A DNA stretch of 50,861 nucleotides from Cyanomargarita calcarea GSE-NOS-MK-12-04C (lineage in GTDB: Bacteria > Cyanobacteriota > Cyanobacteriia > Cyanobacteriales > Nostocaceae), in the NCBI GenBank assembly GCA_019359595.1, contig JAHHGZ010000051.1, positions 1 through 50,861 on the forward strand. Reading direction: 5' to 3'. Shown here piece after piece: positions 26,977 to 37,184 of this stretch. The notes under the pieces were generated by a model. That model did not search any database. It was given only the letters and a program-made list of their open reading frames with translations, and was not told the origin of the DNA. Both the position numbers and the translations under genes were made by a program. Each line of letters opens with the position of its first letter. Positions within the stretch are counted from its first letter, which is position 1.

Positions 26977-28398
26977 CTACTTAAACTGTTGCACGATCGC
27001 TTCGGCAAACTCCGAACACTTCAAGGCTTCCACTGGAGGTTCCATCATCCGCGCTAAATCGTAGGTAACTTGCCCCAACGCAACAGCATCCCCTAAACCT
27101 TTCTTAATCAAGTCGGCTGCTTCTTGCCAACCCATATATTCCAGCATCATTACACCAGACAAGATAACGGAACCGGGATTAATCTTATCTAAGCCGGCGT
27201 GTTTGGGTGCTGTACCGTGGGTAGCTTCAAATACGGCGCAAATGTCGCCAATATTCGCCCCTGGTCCCATTCCCAACCCCCCAACGATCGCAGCAGCAGC
27301 ATCGGATAGATAATCGCCATTCAAGTTCATTGTGGCAAGAATGGAATACTCATCCGGTCGGGTTTGGATTTGTTGGAAAATACTGTCAGCGATGCGATCG
27401 TTCACCATCACTTTTTCTTTCCACTTACCATCACCGTGGCTTTCCCAGATTGAGTTAAGAACTGTTTCCACTTCCTTGACAATTTCGACTTTTTTCTCTG
27501 GGGTTAGAGCATCAAATCCAGGATCGATTTGGCGAGCATTATCTTCCAAGGAGATATCTGGTTTGTTTTCTTTATTACTCAAAATCCAAGATTCTCTTTC
27601 GGTGACGCACTCGGCTCGAAACTCGCTGGTGACCAATTCGTAACCCCAATCGCGAAAAGCGCCTTCGGTGTATTTCATGATGTTGCCTTTATGCACCAAG
27701 GTCACCATTTGCTTATTTTTCGGCAATAACAAGGCGTGTTTCATCGCCCGTCGAACAAGACGCTGAGAGCCTGTTCTACTGATCGGTTTGATGCCGATGC
27801 CAGAATCTAAAGGAATTTGCTTTTTACCATGTTCTGGGGTAGCGGGGATGAGTTCTTTGTTGAGGATATCGATTAATCTCTTGCCAATTTCACTCCCTTC
27901 TCGCCACTCAATCCCCAAATAAATATCTTCAGTATTCTCTCGATAAACGATTACATCCAGTTTTTCGGGATTTTTGTGAGGTGAGGGTGTACCCGCATAA
28001 TAGCGGCAAGGACGTACGCAGGCATACAAATCAAAGATTTGCCGCAGAGCTACGTTAAGAGAACGAATTCCCCCACCGATGGGAGTAGTCAAAGGCCCTT
28101 TGATTGCTACGCCATATTCTTTAATGGCAGCCAGAGTATCTTGTGGTAAATACTGGTATGTGCCGTATAAATCGCAAGCTTCGTCACCAGCGTAAACCTT
28201 GAACCAACTAATTTTCCGCTTGCCCTTGTATGCTGCTTCTACTGCTGCATCAAAAACTTTTTGGGCTGCAGGCCATATATCAATCCCCGTGCCATCGCCA
28301 CGAATAAAGGGGATAATTGGATTGTCGGGAACAATCGGCTCACCGTTTTTAAAGGAGATTTTCGTTCCAGTTGTGGGGGGGGTAATTTTTTCGTACAT
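26977..28398 (-). CDS. icd: NADP-dependent isocitrate dehydrogenase
   Basis: This 473-residue enzyme oxidatively decarboxylates isocitrate to 2-oxoglutarate, the carbon skeleton for ammonium assimilation in cyanobacteria. Substrate-binding motif [19 protein letters not shown] is present, followed by [17 protein letters not shown] and [19 protein letters not shown] with the [11 protein letters not shown] cofactor-site block. Length matches the cyanobacterial homodimeric enzyme. The ATG at 28398 gives the usual MYEKITPP start. In other cyanobacteria icd is an NtcA target, but I found no clear GTA-N8-TAC site in the upstream 200 bp. Confidence 0.97.
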   Translation of the reverse strand: MYEKITPPTTGTKISFKNGEPIVPDNPIIPFIRGDGTGIDIWPAAQKVFDAAVEAAYKGKRKISWFKVYAGDEACDLYGTYQYLPQDTLAAIKEYGVAIKGPLTTPIGGGIRSLNVALRQIFDLYACVRPCRYYAGTPSPHKNPEKLDVIVYRENTEDIYLGIEWREGSEIGKRLIDILNKELIPATPEHGKKQIPLDSGIGIKPISRTGSQRLVRRAMKHALLLPKNKQMVTLVHKGNIMKYTEGAFRDWGYELVTSEFRAECVTERESWILSNKENKPDISLEDNARQIDPGFDALTPEKKVEIVKEVETVLNSIWESHGDGKWKEKVMVNDRIADSIFQQIQTRPDEYSILATMNLNGDYLSDAAAAIVGGLGMGPGANIGDICAVFEATHGTAPKHAGLDKINPGSVILSGVMMLEYMGWQEAADLIKKGLGDAVALGQVTYDLARMMEPPVEALKCSEFAEAIVQQFK

Positions 28399-28838
28399 TC
28401 ACACACTCAGTAAATAGCTAAGTCGCGACTCAATTAAAGAGAAAGTCCCTGTTTGGAGGCTAGCAGATTTTGCTGTGACTTGTTCTCTTAAAATTTATGA
28501 AGGGTTATGAGGCGCAGATTTCCCAATTACTTTTTGTTACGTAGTAATTACCCAGGGTGCTGTATTCAATTAAACAGCAAAAATTTTCCCTGCATACTCA
28601 ATTAGTGTACTCTTTTAATATACAGCAAAATATCAACGATAACGCATAAGAAAGATTACTATCAAAGCGACTTATCAGGAGTTTGCAATGTTAGAATCCC
28701 ACTTTCCAGCAGTAATGAAATGCAACAAATTCAGCCAAAGTTTAGAATGAGTGGGCAATTTAAATAAATTTTCGAGTAAACTAATTTTTGCGCTTTAGCT
28801 AATCGTTTTTTTCGCTCCCGCGTTTCAAGAGTAATGGC
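28399..28838. other. Divergent promoter region icd / gun4
   Basis: About 440 bp with no gene. It should contain both promoters. A small symmetric stretch, TTACGTAGTAATTAC (28536-28550), is noted, but no defined binding site could be assigned. Confidence 0.5.
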
Positions 28839-29552
28839 ATGACAGACTCAATGATTGTATCAGGCAACAACAATGACCTCGACTCCCTCCGTCAACCGTT
28901 AATCGCTGGGTCTGTTCAAGTCCAACAGCAGGCGATTCTACAGCTAGCGAACCTCGGTGATGGGGGATTAGATATCCTCATGGAGTTTTTATATGAACGT
29001 CGTAACCAAACACCGACTTTGGTTGATGGCAAAGCTTATCTATTTCTTTACAACTCTGATTCTATTAAAGCAAAAGAATTTTTGCAAACACATTTTTCTC
29101 TCGGAATTGTTCCTTTAAAATCAGAGTGTGGTATTGATTACGCTCCTTTACTTCATTTACTTATCTCACAAGATTTCCAAGCAGCCGATCGCCTGACTTT
29201 GGAAAAAATGTGCGAAATGGCAGGATCGACTACAGTCCAAAGGAAATGGCTGTATTTTACTGATATAGAAAATTTACCCATATCAGATTTACAAACTATT
29301 AACAGCTTGTGGATAGTTCATTCGGAAGGCAAATTTGGCTTTACCGTACAGCGAGAAATTTGGCTCGCATTGGGTAAAAATTGGGAAAATCTCTGGGCTA
29401 AAATCGGCTGGAAGAAAGGCAATACTTGGACTCGCTATCCTAACGAGTTTACTTGGGACTTGAGCGCTCCGAAAGGGCACTTACCTCTATCCAACCAACT
29501 GCGGGGTGTGCGAGTCATAGCTTCTTTACTCGCTCATCCTGCTTGGAAGTAA
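28839..29552 (+). CDS. gun4: GUN4 regulator of magnesium chelatase
   Basis: This 237-residue protein should bind porphyrins and stimulate Mg-chelatase in chlorophyll synthesis. The N-terminal helical domain (about residues 1-85) contains LRQPLIAGSVQVQQQAILQL. The C-terminal GUN4 core contains DYAPLLHLLISQDFQAADRLT, IENLPISDLQTIN, LWIVHSEGKFGFTVQ and GKKGNTWTRYPNEFTWDL-type sequence (GWKKGNTWTRYP). Length matches the cyanobacterial full-length form. The ATG at 28839 fits. A heptamer array separates it from the following ABC ATPase gene. Confidence 0.96.
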   Translation: MTDSMIVSGNNNDLDSLRQPLIAGSVQVQQQAILQLANLGDGGLDILMEFLYERRNQTPTLVDGKAYLFLYNSDSIKAKEFLQTHFSLGIVPLKSECGIDYAPLLHLLISQDFQAADRLTLEKMCEMAGSTTVQRKWLYFTDIENLPISDLQTINSLWIVHSEGKFGFTVQREIWLALGKNWENLWAKIGWKKGNTWTRYPNEFTWDLSAPKGHLPLSNQLRGVRVIASLLAHPAWK

Positions 29553-29690
29553 GTTAGTTGTTAGGAATTAGGAGTTATGAGTTATGAATGGAATAATTTT
29601 CTTAATTCAAACACAAAACTCCGAACTTTGAACTCTACTTCTAACTTTTATCCTTTGAGTTGAGGACTGAATCCACATCTTCTAAACCTC

Positions 29691-29742
29691 TTCCTTCTTC
29701 CTTCTTCCTTCTTCCTTCTTCCTTCATCCTTCTTCCTTCATT
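29691..29742 (+). repeat. CTTCCTT heptamer array 1
   Basis: About seven near-perfect tandem heptamers (CTTCCTT phase) end in CCTTCATTCAA just before the ABC ATPase start codon. Related arrays lie at 32578, 46645 and 47717. Confidence 0.9.
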
Positions 29743-29751
29743 CAAAAGATA

Positions 29752-30870
29752 ATGGCAAACGTTCGTCTAGAAGATATTAAGCGTAGGTTTAACAACACCA
29801 CCGCGATTGAGGATATTACTTTTGAGATTCCTGATGGTGAATTTTGGGTTTTGGTGGGTCCGTCGGGTTGTGGTAAATCTACTATTTTGCGTACCATCGC
29901 GGGTTTGGAATCTGCGACATCTGGCAAACTGTTTATCGGGGATAAATTGGTTAACAATATTCCCGCACGACAGCGAGATGTCGCAATGGTGTTCCAAAAT
30001 TATGCCCTGTATCCTCATATGACGGTGGCACAAAATATCGCTTTTGGGTTGCAGATGCGGAAAACTGACCCCTCTACTATTCAACAACGGGTGATGACTG
30101 TAGCGCGATCGCTGTCTTTGGAACATCTGCTGGAACGCAAACCTAAACAGCTTTCTGGGGGACAGCAACAACGGGTAGCATTAGGAAGAGCGATCGCTCG
30201 CGAACCACAAGTGTTTTTACTGGATGAACCTCTATCTAATTTAGATGCTCAATTGCGCGATGATACTAGGGCAGAGCTAAAACAATTACATCAGGAACTG
30301 GGGATTACGACTATCTACGTCACCCATGACCAAGTTGAGGCCATGACTCTGGCTGATAAGATTGTGGTGCTGAATGGGGGCCGAATTCAACAAATTGGCG
30401 ACCCGCAGAGTATTTACAAGCTTCCTGCTAACCGGATGGTGGCAACTTTTTTAGGTAGTCCGCCGATGAATATTTTACCTGGGAAGTTTACGGGTAATAA
30501 TTTTGATGTGGATGGGCAGATTTTAGCTTGTCCTCCGGATGTGAGGGAAAGGATATCAATTCGGGATGGGCAGAGTGTTGATTTGGGGATTCGTCCAGAA
30601 CACGTAAAAATTATAAACGAACCGCCAAGACAAAAAGAGGAGTCTGCTAACTCAGGACTCCTCCTTGTTGAGGTGAAAGTGGTAGAACCGTTGGGGAGGG
30701 AGACTTTGATCCGTTCGGTTTTACCTGGTTCGATGGTGGTGGTGAATGTCCAAGCTGGTGCTGATGTCCGTCCGCTTCCAGGCGATCGCATTTCTCTAGA
30801 ATTGGATATGAATCACTTGTTTGTGTTTGATTCTGCTAGCGGTCAGAGGTTATATCCGCTTCATTTGTAA
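29752..30870 (+). CDS. ABC transporter ATPase, MalK/UgpC (CUT1) family
   Basis: This 372-residue ATPase should energise a carbohydrate importer. Walker A GPSGCGKST lies at about residues 38-46, followed by the Q-loop region, the signature LSGGQQQRVALGRAIARE, Walker B VFLLDEPLSNLDAQ and the switch histidine TTIYVTHDQVEAMTLAD. A C-terminal TOBE/MalK regulatory domain follows (IRPEHVKII...). No permease or binding protein gene is adjacent, so it probably serves one or more sugar permeases encoded elsewhere, as shared MalK-type ATPases often do. The start follows the heptamer array with little room for a ribosome-binding site (AAAAGATA). Confidence 0.93.
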   Translation: MANVRLEDIKRRFNNTTAIEDITFEIPDGEFWVLVGPSGCGKSTILRTIAGLESATSGKLFIGDKLVNNIPARQRDVAMVFQNYALYPHMTVAQNIAFGLQMRKTDPSTIQQRVMTVARSLSLEHLLERKPKQLSGGQQQRVALGRAIAREPQVFLLDEPLSNLDAQLRDDTRAELKQLHQELGITTIYVTHDQVEAMTLADKIVVLNGGRIQQIGDPQSIYKLPANRMVATFLGSPPMNILPGKFTGNNFDVDGQILACPPDVRERISIRDGQSVDLGIRPEHVKIINEPPRQKEESANSGLLLVEVKVVEPLGRETLIRSVLPGSMVVVNVQAGADVRPLPGDRISLELDMNHLFVFDSASGQRLYPLHL

Positions 30871-30878
30871 GGAATCTT

Positions 30879-31355
30879 TTAAGTACCAATTTTTCTCATA
30901 TTATTACCGCAGGCTACAACACCATTTTTATCGGTTGGTGGCTTTGGTTGATTTTTCCCAGAAAATTTAGCTTCGCACAAAATTGTTTTGAACTCGAAGT
31001 TTTTATCTGGTGGTGTTTTGATAAAAACTCCACTAACATAACTTTTCAGATAACCGTAATGTGGAATTGCGTAATTAAATACGGTTTTGTATCCTAATTT
31101 TATGGAGTAATCGTAATTCTGATTTTTAAGTTTTTCTGCAATATATAATTCTTCAGTTGAAGTAATAAAAGTATTTTTTTCATAAAAAGCAGCTATTTGA
31201 GAACGATTCATCGCTGCAATATTTTCTTGGGTTTCATTTTGTATTTCTGTAAGTTTTTTATTCCAAATAGGTATAAAAATTAAAATAGTAATAATTAATG
31301 CAATAATAATTCTTTGTTTTTCAAGAAAATAATAGGTTTGATTAGAAAATCGCAT
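30879..31355 (-). CDS. Type IV pilin-like protein
   Basis: This protein has 158 residues from the ATG at 31355, preferred over a TTG at 31370 because GAAGAGA precedes it. A hydrophobic N-terminal helix (RIIIALIITILIFIPIW) is followed by NIAAMNRSQIAAFYEKNTFITSTEEL. That pattern matches cyanobacterial pilin-like proteins of the G/H type. The classical prepilin peptidase site (G/FTLIE) is not visible, so it may be anchored rather than processed. Two cysteines in the C-terminal part (LCEAKF and VACGNN) could form the pilin D-loop disulfide. It is convergent with the ABC ATPase gene, 8 bp apart. Confidence 0.7.
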   Translation of the reverse strand: MRFSNQTYYFLEKQRIIIALIITILIFIPIWNKKLTEIQNETQENIAAMNRSQIAAFYEKNTFITSTEELYIAEKLKNQNYDYSIKLGYKTVFNYAIPHYGYLKSYVSGVFIKTPPDKNFEFKTILCEAKFSGKNQPKPPTDKNGVVACGNNMRKIGT

Positions 31356-31561
31356 AATCAATCTCTTCAATATTAATCAATACTAAATTTGGCGATCGCT
31401 AAATCTTAATATTGCGTCAAAATTCAAACCTAAAGTTAACAATTTTTTTAAGTAGTGTCAATATTCTGATCCTGTAGCAATTTAATCTGTACCTCACTCA
31501 ACAACAGAACCGCTATATCACCCAAGCCAGATCACAATTACGGCTTGGCTTGGGGATGTTA

Positions 31562-32395
31562 TCATCGTGCTGCTAACCAAGCTAGTAAATCAGCTACACC
31601 AGTAAAATCTAATAGTGCCTCACCAAGATTTTCTGATTGTTCTAGCGAGAGAGTTTCAACAAGTTCACGCACTTCTTGAGGTAATTCTCCTACCCGTCGA
31701 GTTAGTTGACGGAGAATGAGGGATCTTTCTCTTTGTTCTCCCCTTTGTTGTCCTCGTAATTCCCCTTCTTCAAGGATTTCTTGATAAATTACTGACTCGC
31801 GCATTATACCCTCCCGAAATAATTGTCTAATCAAGTCCTTTTTATATTTTAACCCCGCTAAGATTTGGGTGTAAGCGGAAATTTCTGGTCGTTGTTTTTC
31901 TTCAAGTTGATTAACTTGTTCAACAACTCGTTGTAGTAACATTTGAGGCTGGGTTGTTGCGGTTAGTGGTGCTAATGGTAACAAAGCTGAGTCATTGAGG
32001 AATATTTCTGGGTTTTCCTCCCACATCCGAATTACCCGATATTCGTGATGGGTGGTTTCTACTGTAAAAGATGTTTCGATTACCGTTCCGGGTGTTGGGG
32101 GAAGCAATAAGACAACAACTTGGGTTACTGGTAAACGATATAACCGATACAAGCGTACCCAATAATCAAGCATTCGCAAAGGTAACGGGGGTGTGGATTC
32201 GAGTTTGGTTTGAAATTCCAAGTGTAAAATGCGTCCTTCTAATTGTAAGAAGGTAACGTAATCAGCACGTATCGGTTCAATACTCAATTCGGTTTTGAGG
32301 ACTTTGACGTTTGTTTGTGGTGTACCCAAAACCCAGCTTGCGAAAGGAGCAGGATGTTTTTCGGAGAGTAGTTTGCAGAGATTATCAAATGACAT
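31562..32395 (-). CDS. Rpn-family / DUF4351 PD-(D/E)XK protein
   Basis: This protein has 277 residues from the ATG at 32395; the frame also opens to a TTG at 32416. The N-terminal Rpn-type domain has PIRADYVTFLQ (acidic residue) and ILHLEFQTKLE (Glu-x-Gln) with PLRMLDYWVRLYR. A charged linker leads to a C-terminal DUF4351 region (LILRQLTRRVGELPQEVRELVETLSLEQSENLGEALLDF). Such proteins are numerous in cyanobacteria; the Escherichia coli Rpn relatives promote RecA-independent recombination and have DNase activity. Function here is inferred from fold only. Confidence 0.85.
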   Translation of the reverse strand: MSFDNLCKLLSEKHPAPFASWVLGTPQTNVKVLKTELSIEPIRADYVTFLQLEGRILHLEFQTKLESTPPLPLRMLDYWVRLYRLYRLPVTQVVVLLLPPTPGTVIETSFTVETTHHEYRVIRMWEENPEIFLNDSALLPLAPLTATTQPQMLLQRVVEQVNQLEEKQRPEISAYTQILAGLKYKKDLIRQLFREGIMRESVIYQEILEEGELRGQQRGEQRERSLILRQLTRRVGELPQEVRELVETLSLEQSENLGEALLDFTGVADLLAWLAAR

Positions 32396-32577
32396 CGAGG
32401 ATGAATGGCAATTCAAATAGGCATTGCCATTATCTCGTACATTTAGGACATCACTGTTTGCTTAAAGTTAATGCTTAATGTGGTAATCACCGATCGCGAA
32501 AACTGAGCGATGCCAGTTAGCCCATACTTTTATCCAAGAGTTGGGGATTTAATACCCCGACTTATATGGAGAAACCT

Positions 32578-32601
32578 CTTCCTTCTTCCTTCTTCCTTCA
32601 A
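32578..32601 (+). repeat. CTTCCTT heptamer array 2
   Basis: Three tandem heptamers lie downstream of mtnA, with ATTCAAA a little further on (32606-32612). It is preceded by TTTAATACCCCGAC, a block that also precedes array 3 at 46575-46588. Confidence 0.8.
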
Positions 32602-32607
32602 CATCAT

Positions 32608-33681
32608 TCAAATAACTTGCTTTTCCCTATATTTTTTCAACTCTCCAGGCCCAAATGCACCGCTCTCTGTAATAATCGCTGTAATCAATTCTGCTGGGGT
32701 GACATCGAAAGCTGGGTTGTAAAATTCCACTGCGGATGGTGTCAAAATAGTGTCGCCAATTTGATAGATTTCTGCTGGATGGCGCTCCTCAATCGGAATT
32801 TTGCTACCATCGGGTAATTCAAAATCAACAGTAGAAAGCGGTGCAGCCACAAAGAAAGGTATATTATGGGCTTTGGATACCAGTGCTAAACTATACGTAC
32901 CAATTTTATTGGCAGTATCTCCATTCGCGGCAATTCTGTCAGCACCCACTACCACGGCATCGATAAAGCCTTGCTTCATACAATGAGCCGCCATGCTATC
33001 AGTAATTACCGTAACGGGGATGCCTTCTTGAACACATTCCCAAGCGGTGAGTTTTGCACCTTGGAGTCGGGGGCGAGTTTCATCGGCAAATACTCGTGCC
33101 AAACGGCCTTCGCGCCATGCCGATCGCACGACACCGAGTGCTGTCCCATACCCAGCAGTTGCTAAGGCTCCCGCGTTGCAGTGAGTCAGAATCGTCAGTT
33201 TTTCGCGGGTATCTGGTAAAACTTTTAAACCATTATCGCCGATCGCCCGACAGGTTTGCAAATCTTCAGAATTAATGGCAAGGGCGGTTTGCAGTAGAAT
33301 TTGTTTGATTTCTTCTACATTTCCCACACTTTCGTATGCCGTTTTCAACATCCGGGAAATCGCCCAGAATAAGTTTACTGCAGTCGGGCGAGTGGAACGT
33401 AACAACTGGGCCACTTTATCCAAGCGTTCCAAAAACTCATGGCGATCGCTTGTCTCAATTTCCCTTGCTCCAAGATACATACCATAAGCCGCAGCCACAC
33501 CAATTGCCGGCGCACCCCGAACAATCATAGTTTTGATAGCGGTAGCCATATCTTCGCAACGATGGATTTCGACAAATGCATACTCGTTGGGTAAGCGGGT
33601 TTGATCGATGAGTGAAACTGAGTCGTTATGCCAAATAACTGGATACACTTGATTTGTCGGAGAATTCATAGGTTCTGGCAT
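32608..33681 (-). CDS. mtnA: Methylthioribose-1-phosphate isomerase
   Basis: This 357-residue enzyme of methionine salvage converts 5-methylthioribose-1-phosphate to the ribulose form. Family motifs are present: [35 protein letters not shown] with the conserved cysteine, and [20 protein letters not shown] with the catalytic aspartate. It is distinguished from eIF2B alpha/beta/delta subunits by this full set. No other salvage gene is adjacent. The ATG at 33681 fits the usual length. Confidence 0.96.
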   Translation of the reverse strand: MPEPMNSPTNQVYPVIWHNDSVSLIDQTRLPNEYAFVEIHRCEDMATAIKTMIVRGAPAIGVAAAYGMYLGAREIETSDRHEFLERLDKVAQLLRSTRPTAVNLFWAISRMLKTAYESVGNVEEIKQILLQTALAINSEDLQTCRAIGDNGLKVLPDTREKLTILTHCNAGALATAGYGTALGVVRSAWREGRLARVFADETRPRLQGAKLTAWECVQEGIPVTVITDSMAAHCMKQGFIDAVVVGADRIAANGDTANKIGTYSLALVSKAHNIPFFVAAPLSTVDFELPDGSKIPIEERHPAEIYQIGDTILTPSAVEFYNPAFDVTPAELITAIITESGAFGPGELKKYREKQVI

Positions 33682-33800
33682 TTTTTCCCGTAGCTTAGAT
33701 CAAATATACAAGCAAGTTTAGCAGTGCCACCCGATCGCGTAGCTCGACGAGTTTAAATCCAGCAATGTGGAATACACTATTTGAATCTATTTTATCGTTG

Positions 33801-33965
33801 TCAATGACCCGTCAACCTCGCAACCTCAAACCAGAATATTGCTACCACATCACCACCCGCAGATAAATCAATCGCAGCACATTCCACCCCAGCATCTCGC
33901 AACCGTTCTTCTGTAGAACCATGCCCAGAAAAGTGGATGATATGTGGTTTATATGTCAAAATAGC
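33801..33965 (-). pseudogene. CHAT-protease-like remnant
   Basis: The minus strand is open for about 54 codons without a start codon, ending in TGA at 33801. It contains TYKPHIIHFSGHGSTEE, the HFSGHG motif around the catalytic histidine of CHAT (caspase-like) domains. Its upstream side abuts the repeat copy at 33966, which suggests the gene was truncated by repeat insertion or recombination. No catalytic cysteine region remains. Confidence 0.6.
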
Positions 33966-34055
33966 TTTTAGCCCGTTCGCGCAGGGTCCCGAAGGGATAT
34001 TTTAATTCAGGGCTTAACAAGCGTGCCATTCGACTTATAGTCCCTGGTGGGGCAG
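33966..34055. repeat. Partial copy of the 193-bp hairpin element
   Basis: It contains AGCCCGTTCGCGCAG, ATATTTTAATTCAGGGCT and the terminal block TAACAAGCGTGCCATTCG followed by TTATAGTCCCT. The last part matches the right end of 47818-48010. The left half of the element is missing here. Confidence 0.75.
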
Positions 34056-34238
34056 GTATTCACACGGGGTATGCTTACTTACGCCGTCCTGTACTAGTAC
34101 AGAATACCGCTTTATACAATATTGTAGGTAAGGAATATACCCTACCTACAATTTATTTCACAGAACTCATTCTAAAACCCTTGTGTAGCAACGTTTATGC
34201 GGAACATCAACGAGCTTCATCAAGACTTGGTGCAAAAT

Positions 34239-36152
34239 TTAACTTATACCTACAGCTGAAACTTGTTGCTTAAAGAAAGCCTTTAGCACAGTTTCTGCTA
34301 TTTGGGGACTTGTTAAACCTAATTCTGCCTTAGATTGATTCGGTTCGGCATGCTCGACTAAAACATCTGGTACACCAATTCGTTTTAGCGGAACTACGAC
34401 ATCAGCATCTAACAGCGCTTCCGCGACTGCTGAACCAAAGCCACCCATAATACAGCCTTCTTCTAAGGTGACGACCCGCCCGATTGTTTGAGCTAAGGGG
34501 CAAATCAATTCTGTATCTAAAGGCTTAACGAAACGAGCATTAATCACAGTCGCTTCAACGCCGTGTTCGCTGAGAATTTCGGCAACTTGCATCGCTGGAT
34601 ACACCATTGTGCCATAGCCAATGAGTAAGACATCATCGCCGTTGCGGAGAATTTCAGCTTTCCCGATTTCTAATGGTTCCCAGCCTTCTTCCATCAGGGG
34701 TACACCATAGCCGTTACCACGGGGGTAGCGCATAGCAATCGGTCCATCTATATACTCAACTCCAGTGACAATCATGCGTTGGAGTTCAGCCTCATCTTTG
34801 GGTGCCATCATCACCATATTGGGGATGCAACGTAGGTAGGCAATATCATACATCCCCTGGTGAGTGGGACCATCAGAACCAACAATTCCGGCACGATCTA
34901 AACAGAAGAAGACCGGTAGTTTTTGGATGCAGACATCATGAATTATCTGGTCGTATCCCCGCTGCAGGAAGGTGGAATATATGGCAGCGACGGGACGCAT
35001 ACCCTCAGAAGCCAACCCAGCAGCGAGTGTGATGGCGTGCTGTTCGGCGATACCCACATCAATATACTGATTGGGCAGTTTGGCCTGTAGTTTATCTAAA
35101 CCTGTTCCCGTTGCCATCGCCGCAGTAATCCCAATAATATTTGGGTTTTGTTCGGCAAGTTTGACCAGAGTGTGGGCAAAAACTTTCGCGTATTGGGGAG
35201 GTTTAGGTGTGTTGGAGGGGATAGCTTTGCCAGTCGCTACGTTAAATGGAGATTGGGCATGATAGCCTACTTGGTCATTTTCCGCAATTTCATAACCCTT
35301 ACCTTTGGTTGTTGCCACATGTACCAAAACTGGGCCGGGAATTTGATGTGCCTGTTGGAAAGTGGCAATTAATTCTTCTAAATTATGCCCATCAACTGGT
35401 CCCATGTAGGTGAAACCGAGTTCCTCAAACACAGCCCCTACCTTGGGAACAGCGAGCCGCTTCATTCCTTCTTTGATGCGTGCTAGTTCTGGGGAAAGAG
35501 ACTCACCGACAAAGGGAATTTGTTTGAGTTGTTCTTCAAAGCTATCGGTGAAGAACTGCATCGGCGGCGAAAGGCGTATTTTGTTCAAATACCGGGGAAT
35601 AGCGCCCACGTTAGGAGATATTGACATTTCGTTGTCATTGAGGACAACCAAAAGATTAGTTTTGGGTAAATGTCCGGCATGGTTGATAGCTTCCAAAGCC
35701 ATTCCACCTGTCAATGCCCCATCGCCAATAATCGAGGCTACTTTGAATTTTTCCCCTTTAGCATCCCGCGCTAAAGCCATGCCTAACCCGGCTGAAATAC
35801 TTGTGGAAGCGTGTCCCGCGCCAAAGTGGTCAAACTTGCTTTCGCCGCGTTTGAGATAACCCGCGATGCCGTCTTTTTGCCGTAGGGTATCGAAGTTACT
35901 ATAACGCCCCGTGATTAGTTTATGAGGGTAGGCTTGGTGTCCTACATCCCAAATCACTTTATCGCGGTCTAAATCTAGTGTTTGGTAAAGCCCCAATGTC
36001 AACTCTACAACACCCAACCCTGGTCCTAGATGCCCCCCGGATGCTGCGACGGTTTGTAGATGCTTATCCCGAATTTGACGGGCTATCTGTTGCAACTGGC
36101 GAATTGATAAACCGTGCAACTGGTTGGGATGCGTAATTTCACTCAGATGCAT
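34239..36152 (-). CDS. dxs: 1-deoxy-D-xylulose-5-phosphate synthase
   Basis: This 637-residue thiamine-diphosphate enzyme makes DXP from pyruvate and glyceraldehyde-3-phosphate. It is the first step of the MEP isoprenoid pathway that feeds carotenoids, chlorophyll phytol and quinones. Visible motifs are [13 protein letters not shown], the ThDP site [18 protein letters not shown], and [23 protein letters not shown]. The start is set at the ATG 36152 ([12 protein letters not shown], the usual N-terminus). A TTG-initiated extension to 36209 adds 19 residues unlike the family. AGAGGA lies about 14 bp upstream. Confidence 0.97.
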   Translation of the reverse strand: MHLSEITHPNQLHGLSIRQLQQIARQIRDKHLQTVAASGGHLGPGLGVVELTLGLYQTLDLDRDKVIWDVGHQAYPHKLITGRYSNFDTLRQKDGIAGYLKRGESKFDHFGAGHASTSISAGLGMALARDAKGEKFKVASIIGDGALTGGMALEAINHAGHLPKTNLLVVLNDNEMSISPNVGAIPRYLNKIRLSPPMQFFTDSFEEQLKQIPFVGESLSPELARIKEGMKRLAVPKVGAVFEELGFTYMGPVDGHNLEELIATFQQAHQIPGPVLVHVATTKGKGYEIAENDQVGYHAQSPFNVATGKAIPSNTPKPPQYAKVFAHTLVKLAEQNPNIIGITAAMATGTGLDKLQAKLPNQYIDVGIAEQHAITLAAGLASEGMRPVAAIYSTFLQRGYDQIIHDVCIQKLPVFFCLDRAGIVGSDGPTHQGMYDIAYLRCIPNMVMMAPKDEAELQRMIVTGVEYIDGPIAMRYPRGNGYGVPLMEEGWEPLEIGKAEILRNGDDVLLIGYGTMVYPAMQVAEILSEHGVEATVINARFVKPLDTELICPLAQTIGRVVTLEEGCIMGGFGSAVAEALLDADVVVPLKRIGVPDVLVEHAEPNQSKAELGLTSPQIAETVLKAFFKQQVSAVGIS

Positions 36153-36261
36153 ATTTATAGGGTTTTCCTCTCGACATCTTGTATATTGATTTTCCCACGC
36201 TCGGGGCAAGTAATCGGAAATGGCAAAAAGTTAGGAGTGATGATTTATAAGTGATGAAATT

Positions 36262-36288
36262 TTAACTCCAAACTCCTAACTCCAAACT
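36262..36288 (-). repeat. Short CTCCAAA/CTCCTAA heptamer tract
   Basis: Three to four imperfect heptamers lie between dxs and the SLH gene, of the same class as 13018-13056. Confidence 0.65.
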
Positions 36289-36295
36289 TTGCTTC

Positions 36296-37000
36296 TCACC
36301 TATTCGGTGCTTCTGGTGCTTCTGGTGTTTCTGGTTGTACTTGCTGTCGTTGCAAATATTTACTTAATACATAAGCCATATCACCGCGAGTCATTGGTTG
36401 GAGGGGGGAAATGTTGCCTTGGTTGTCTGTATTCACAAATCCCTCAGTTAGTACTGTGGCGATCGCTTTTCTTGCCCAAGTTGGAATTGTACCAGCATCT
36501 GGATGGGATGCAAGAATTTCATTGACGGTATCGTCAGGAAACTGAAATACTCCGTAGGCTTGAGCAAAAATCGCTAAAGCTTCCGCCCTTGTCACCCTTT
36601 GGTTGGGGAAAAACATATTTCCTCGATAGCCTTTCATGATGTCATTTTTGAGAACTATCTGAATGTTTTTATATGCTGGGTGATTGGTTGGTACGTCTTG
36701 AACTAGTATCAAGTTGTCGCCTCTGGATGCTTCTCGTTTATCTAGTCTAAATGATTTCACTAAGATAGAGGCTAATTCGGCACGAGTGATAAACCGTTGT
36801 GCATTAAAATTTCCATCAGCGTCCTTTGTCATTAACCTGGCTGCAACTACCGCCTGAATTGGATCTGAAGGTAGTCCGGAAGCTGGTTTTATTCCTTGAG
36901 CTTGGACGCTTACTGGGATGTATTGTACTAGTGCCACTAAGGAAAGAGTACCTAGAAACCTACGCATAATTTTATCCAATTTAAACTTATTCATGTACAT
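36296..37000 (-). CDS. Exported S-layer-homology (SLH) domain protein
   Basis: This 234-residue protein has a signal peptide (MRRFLGTLSLVALVQYIPVSVQAQ). It has about two to three SLH units, recognised by ITRAELASILVKSF, VTRAEALAIFAQAYG and MTRGDMAYVLSKYL. SLH domains bind peptidoglycan-linked polymer or occur in cyanobacterial outer-membrane proteins; no porin barrel follows here. The C-terminus is a short Pro/Glu tail. Candidate starts are ATG 37000, 36994 and 36967; the last begins right at the signal peptide. It probably has an envelope-anchoring role. Confidence 0.85.
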   Translation of the reverse strand: MYMNKFKLDKIMRRFLGTLSLVALVQYIPVSVQAQGIKPASGLPSDPIQAVVAARLMTKDADGNFNAQRFITRAELASILVKSFRLDKREASRGDNLILVQDVPTNHPAYKNIQIVLKNDIMKGYRGNMFFPNQRVTRAEALAIFAQAYGVFQFPDDTVNEILASHPDAGTIPTWARKAIATVLTEGFVNTDNQGNISPLQPMTRGDMAYVLSKYLQRQQVQPETPEAPEAPNR

Positions 37001-37184
37001 TTCGGAAAACTGGGTGACTTAGGTTAATAACAATTCTCATATATCTGTATTCGGAAAATAAGGAATGGGAAGGAGGCAAGGGGGACAAGGGATAAAGATA
37101 TTAATTCCTTTTCCTACTTCCCATCTCCCTACACCCATATATGATATGCACTATATATAGTCAGATTTATCAGGAGTATTCGGA

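Larger units (their letters stand above)
33682..34238. other. Intergenic region with gene remnant and repeat copy
   Basis: This gap of about 560 bp between mtnA and the end of dxs holds a CHAT-like coding remnant (33801-33965) and a partial copy of the 193-bp hairpin repeat (about 33966-34055). The remaining sequence, including a GTACTAGTAC palindrome at 34092-34101, shows no gene. Confidence 0.6.

Noticed and set aside
28399-28600. NtcA site upstream of icd
   Set aside because: I looked for GTA-N8-TAC, expected for cyanobacterial icd, and found no convincing match.
29691-29742. Possible CRISPR array
   Set aside because: The units are 7-bp heptamers without spacers, which is an STRR array.
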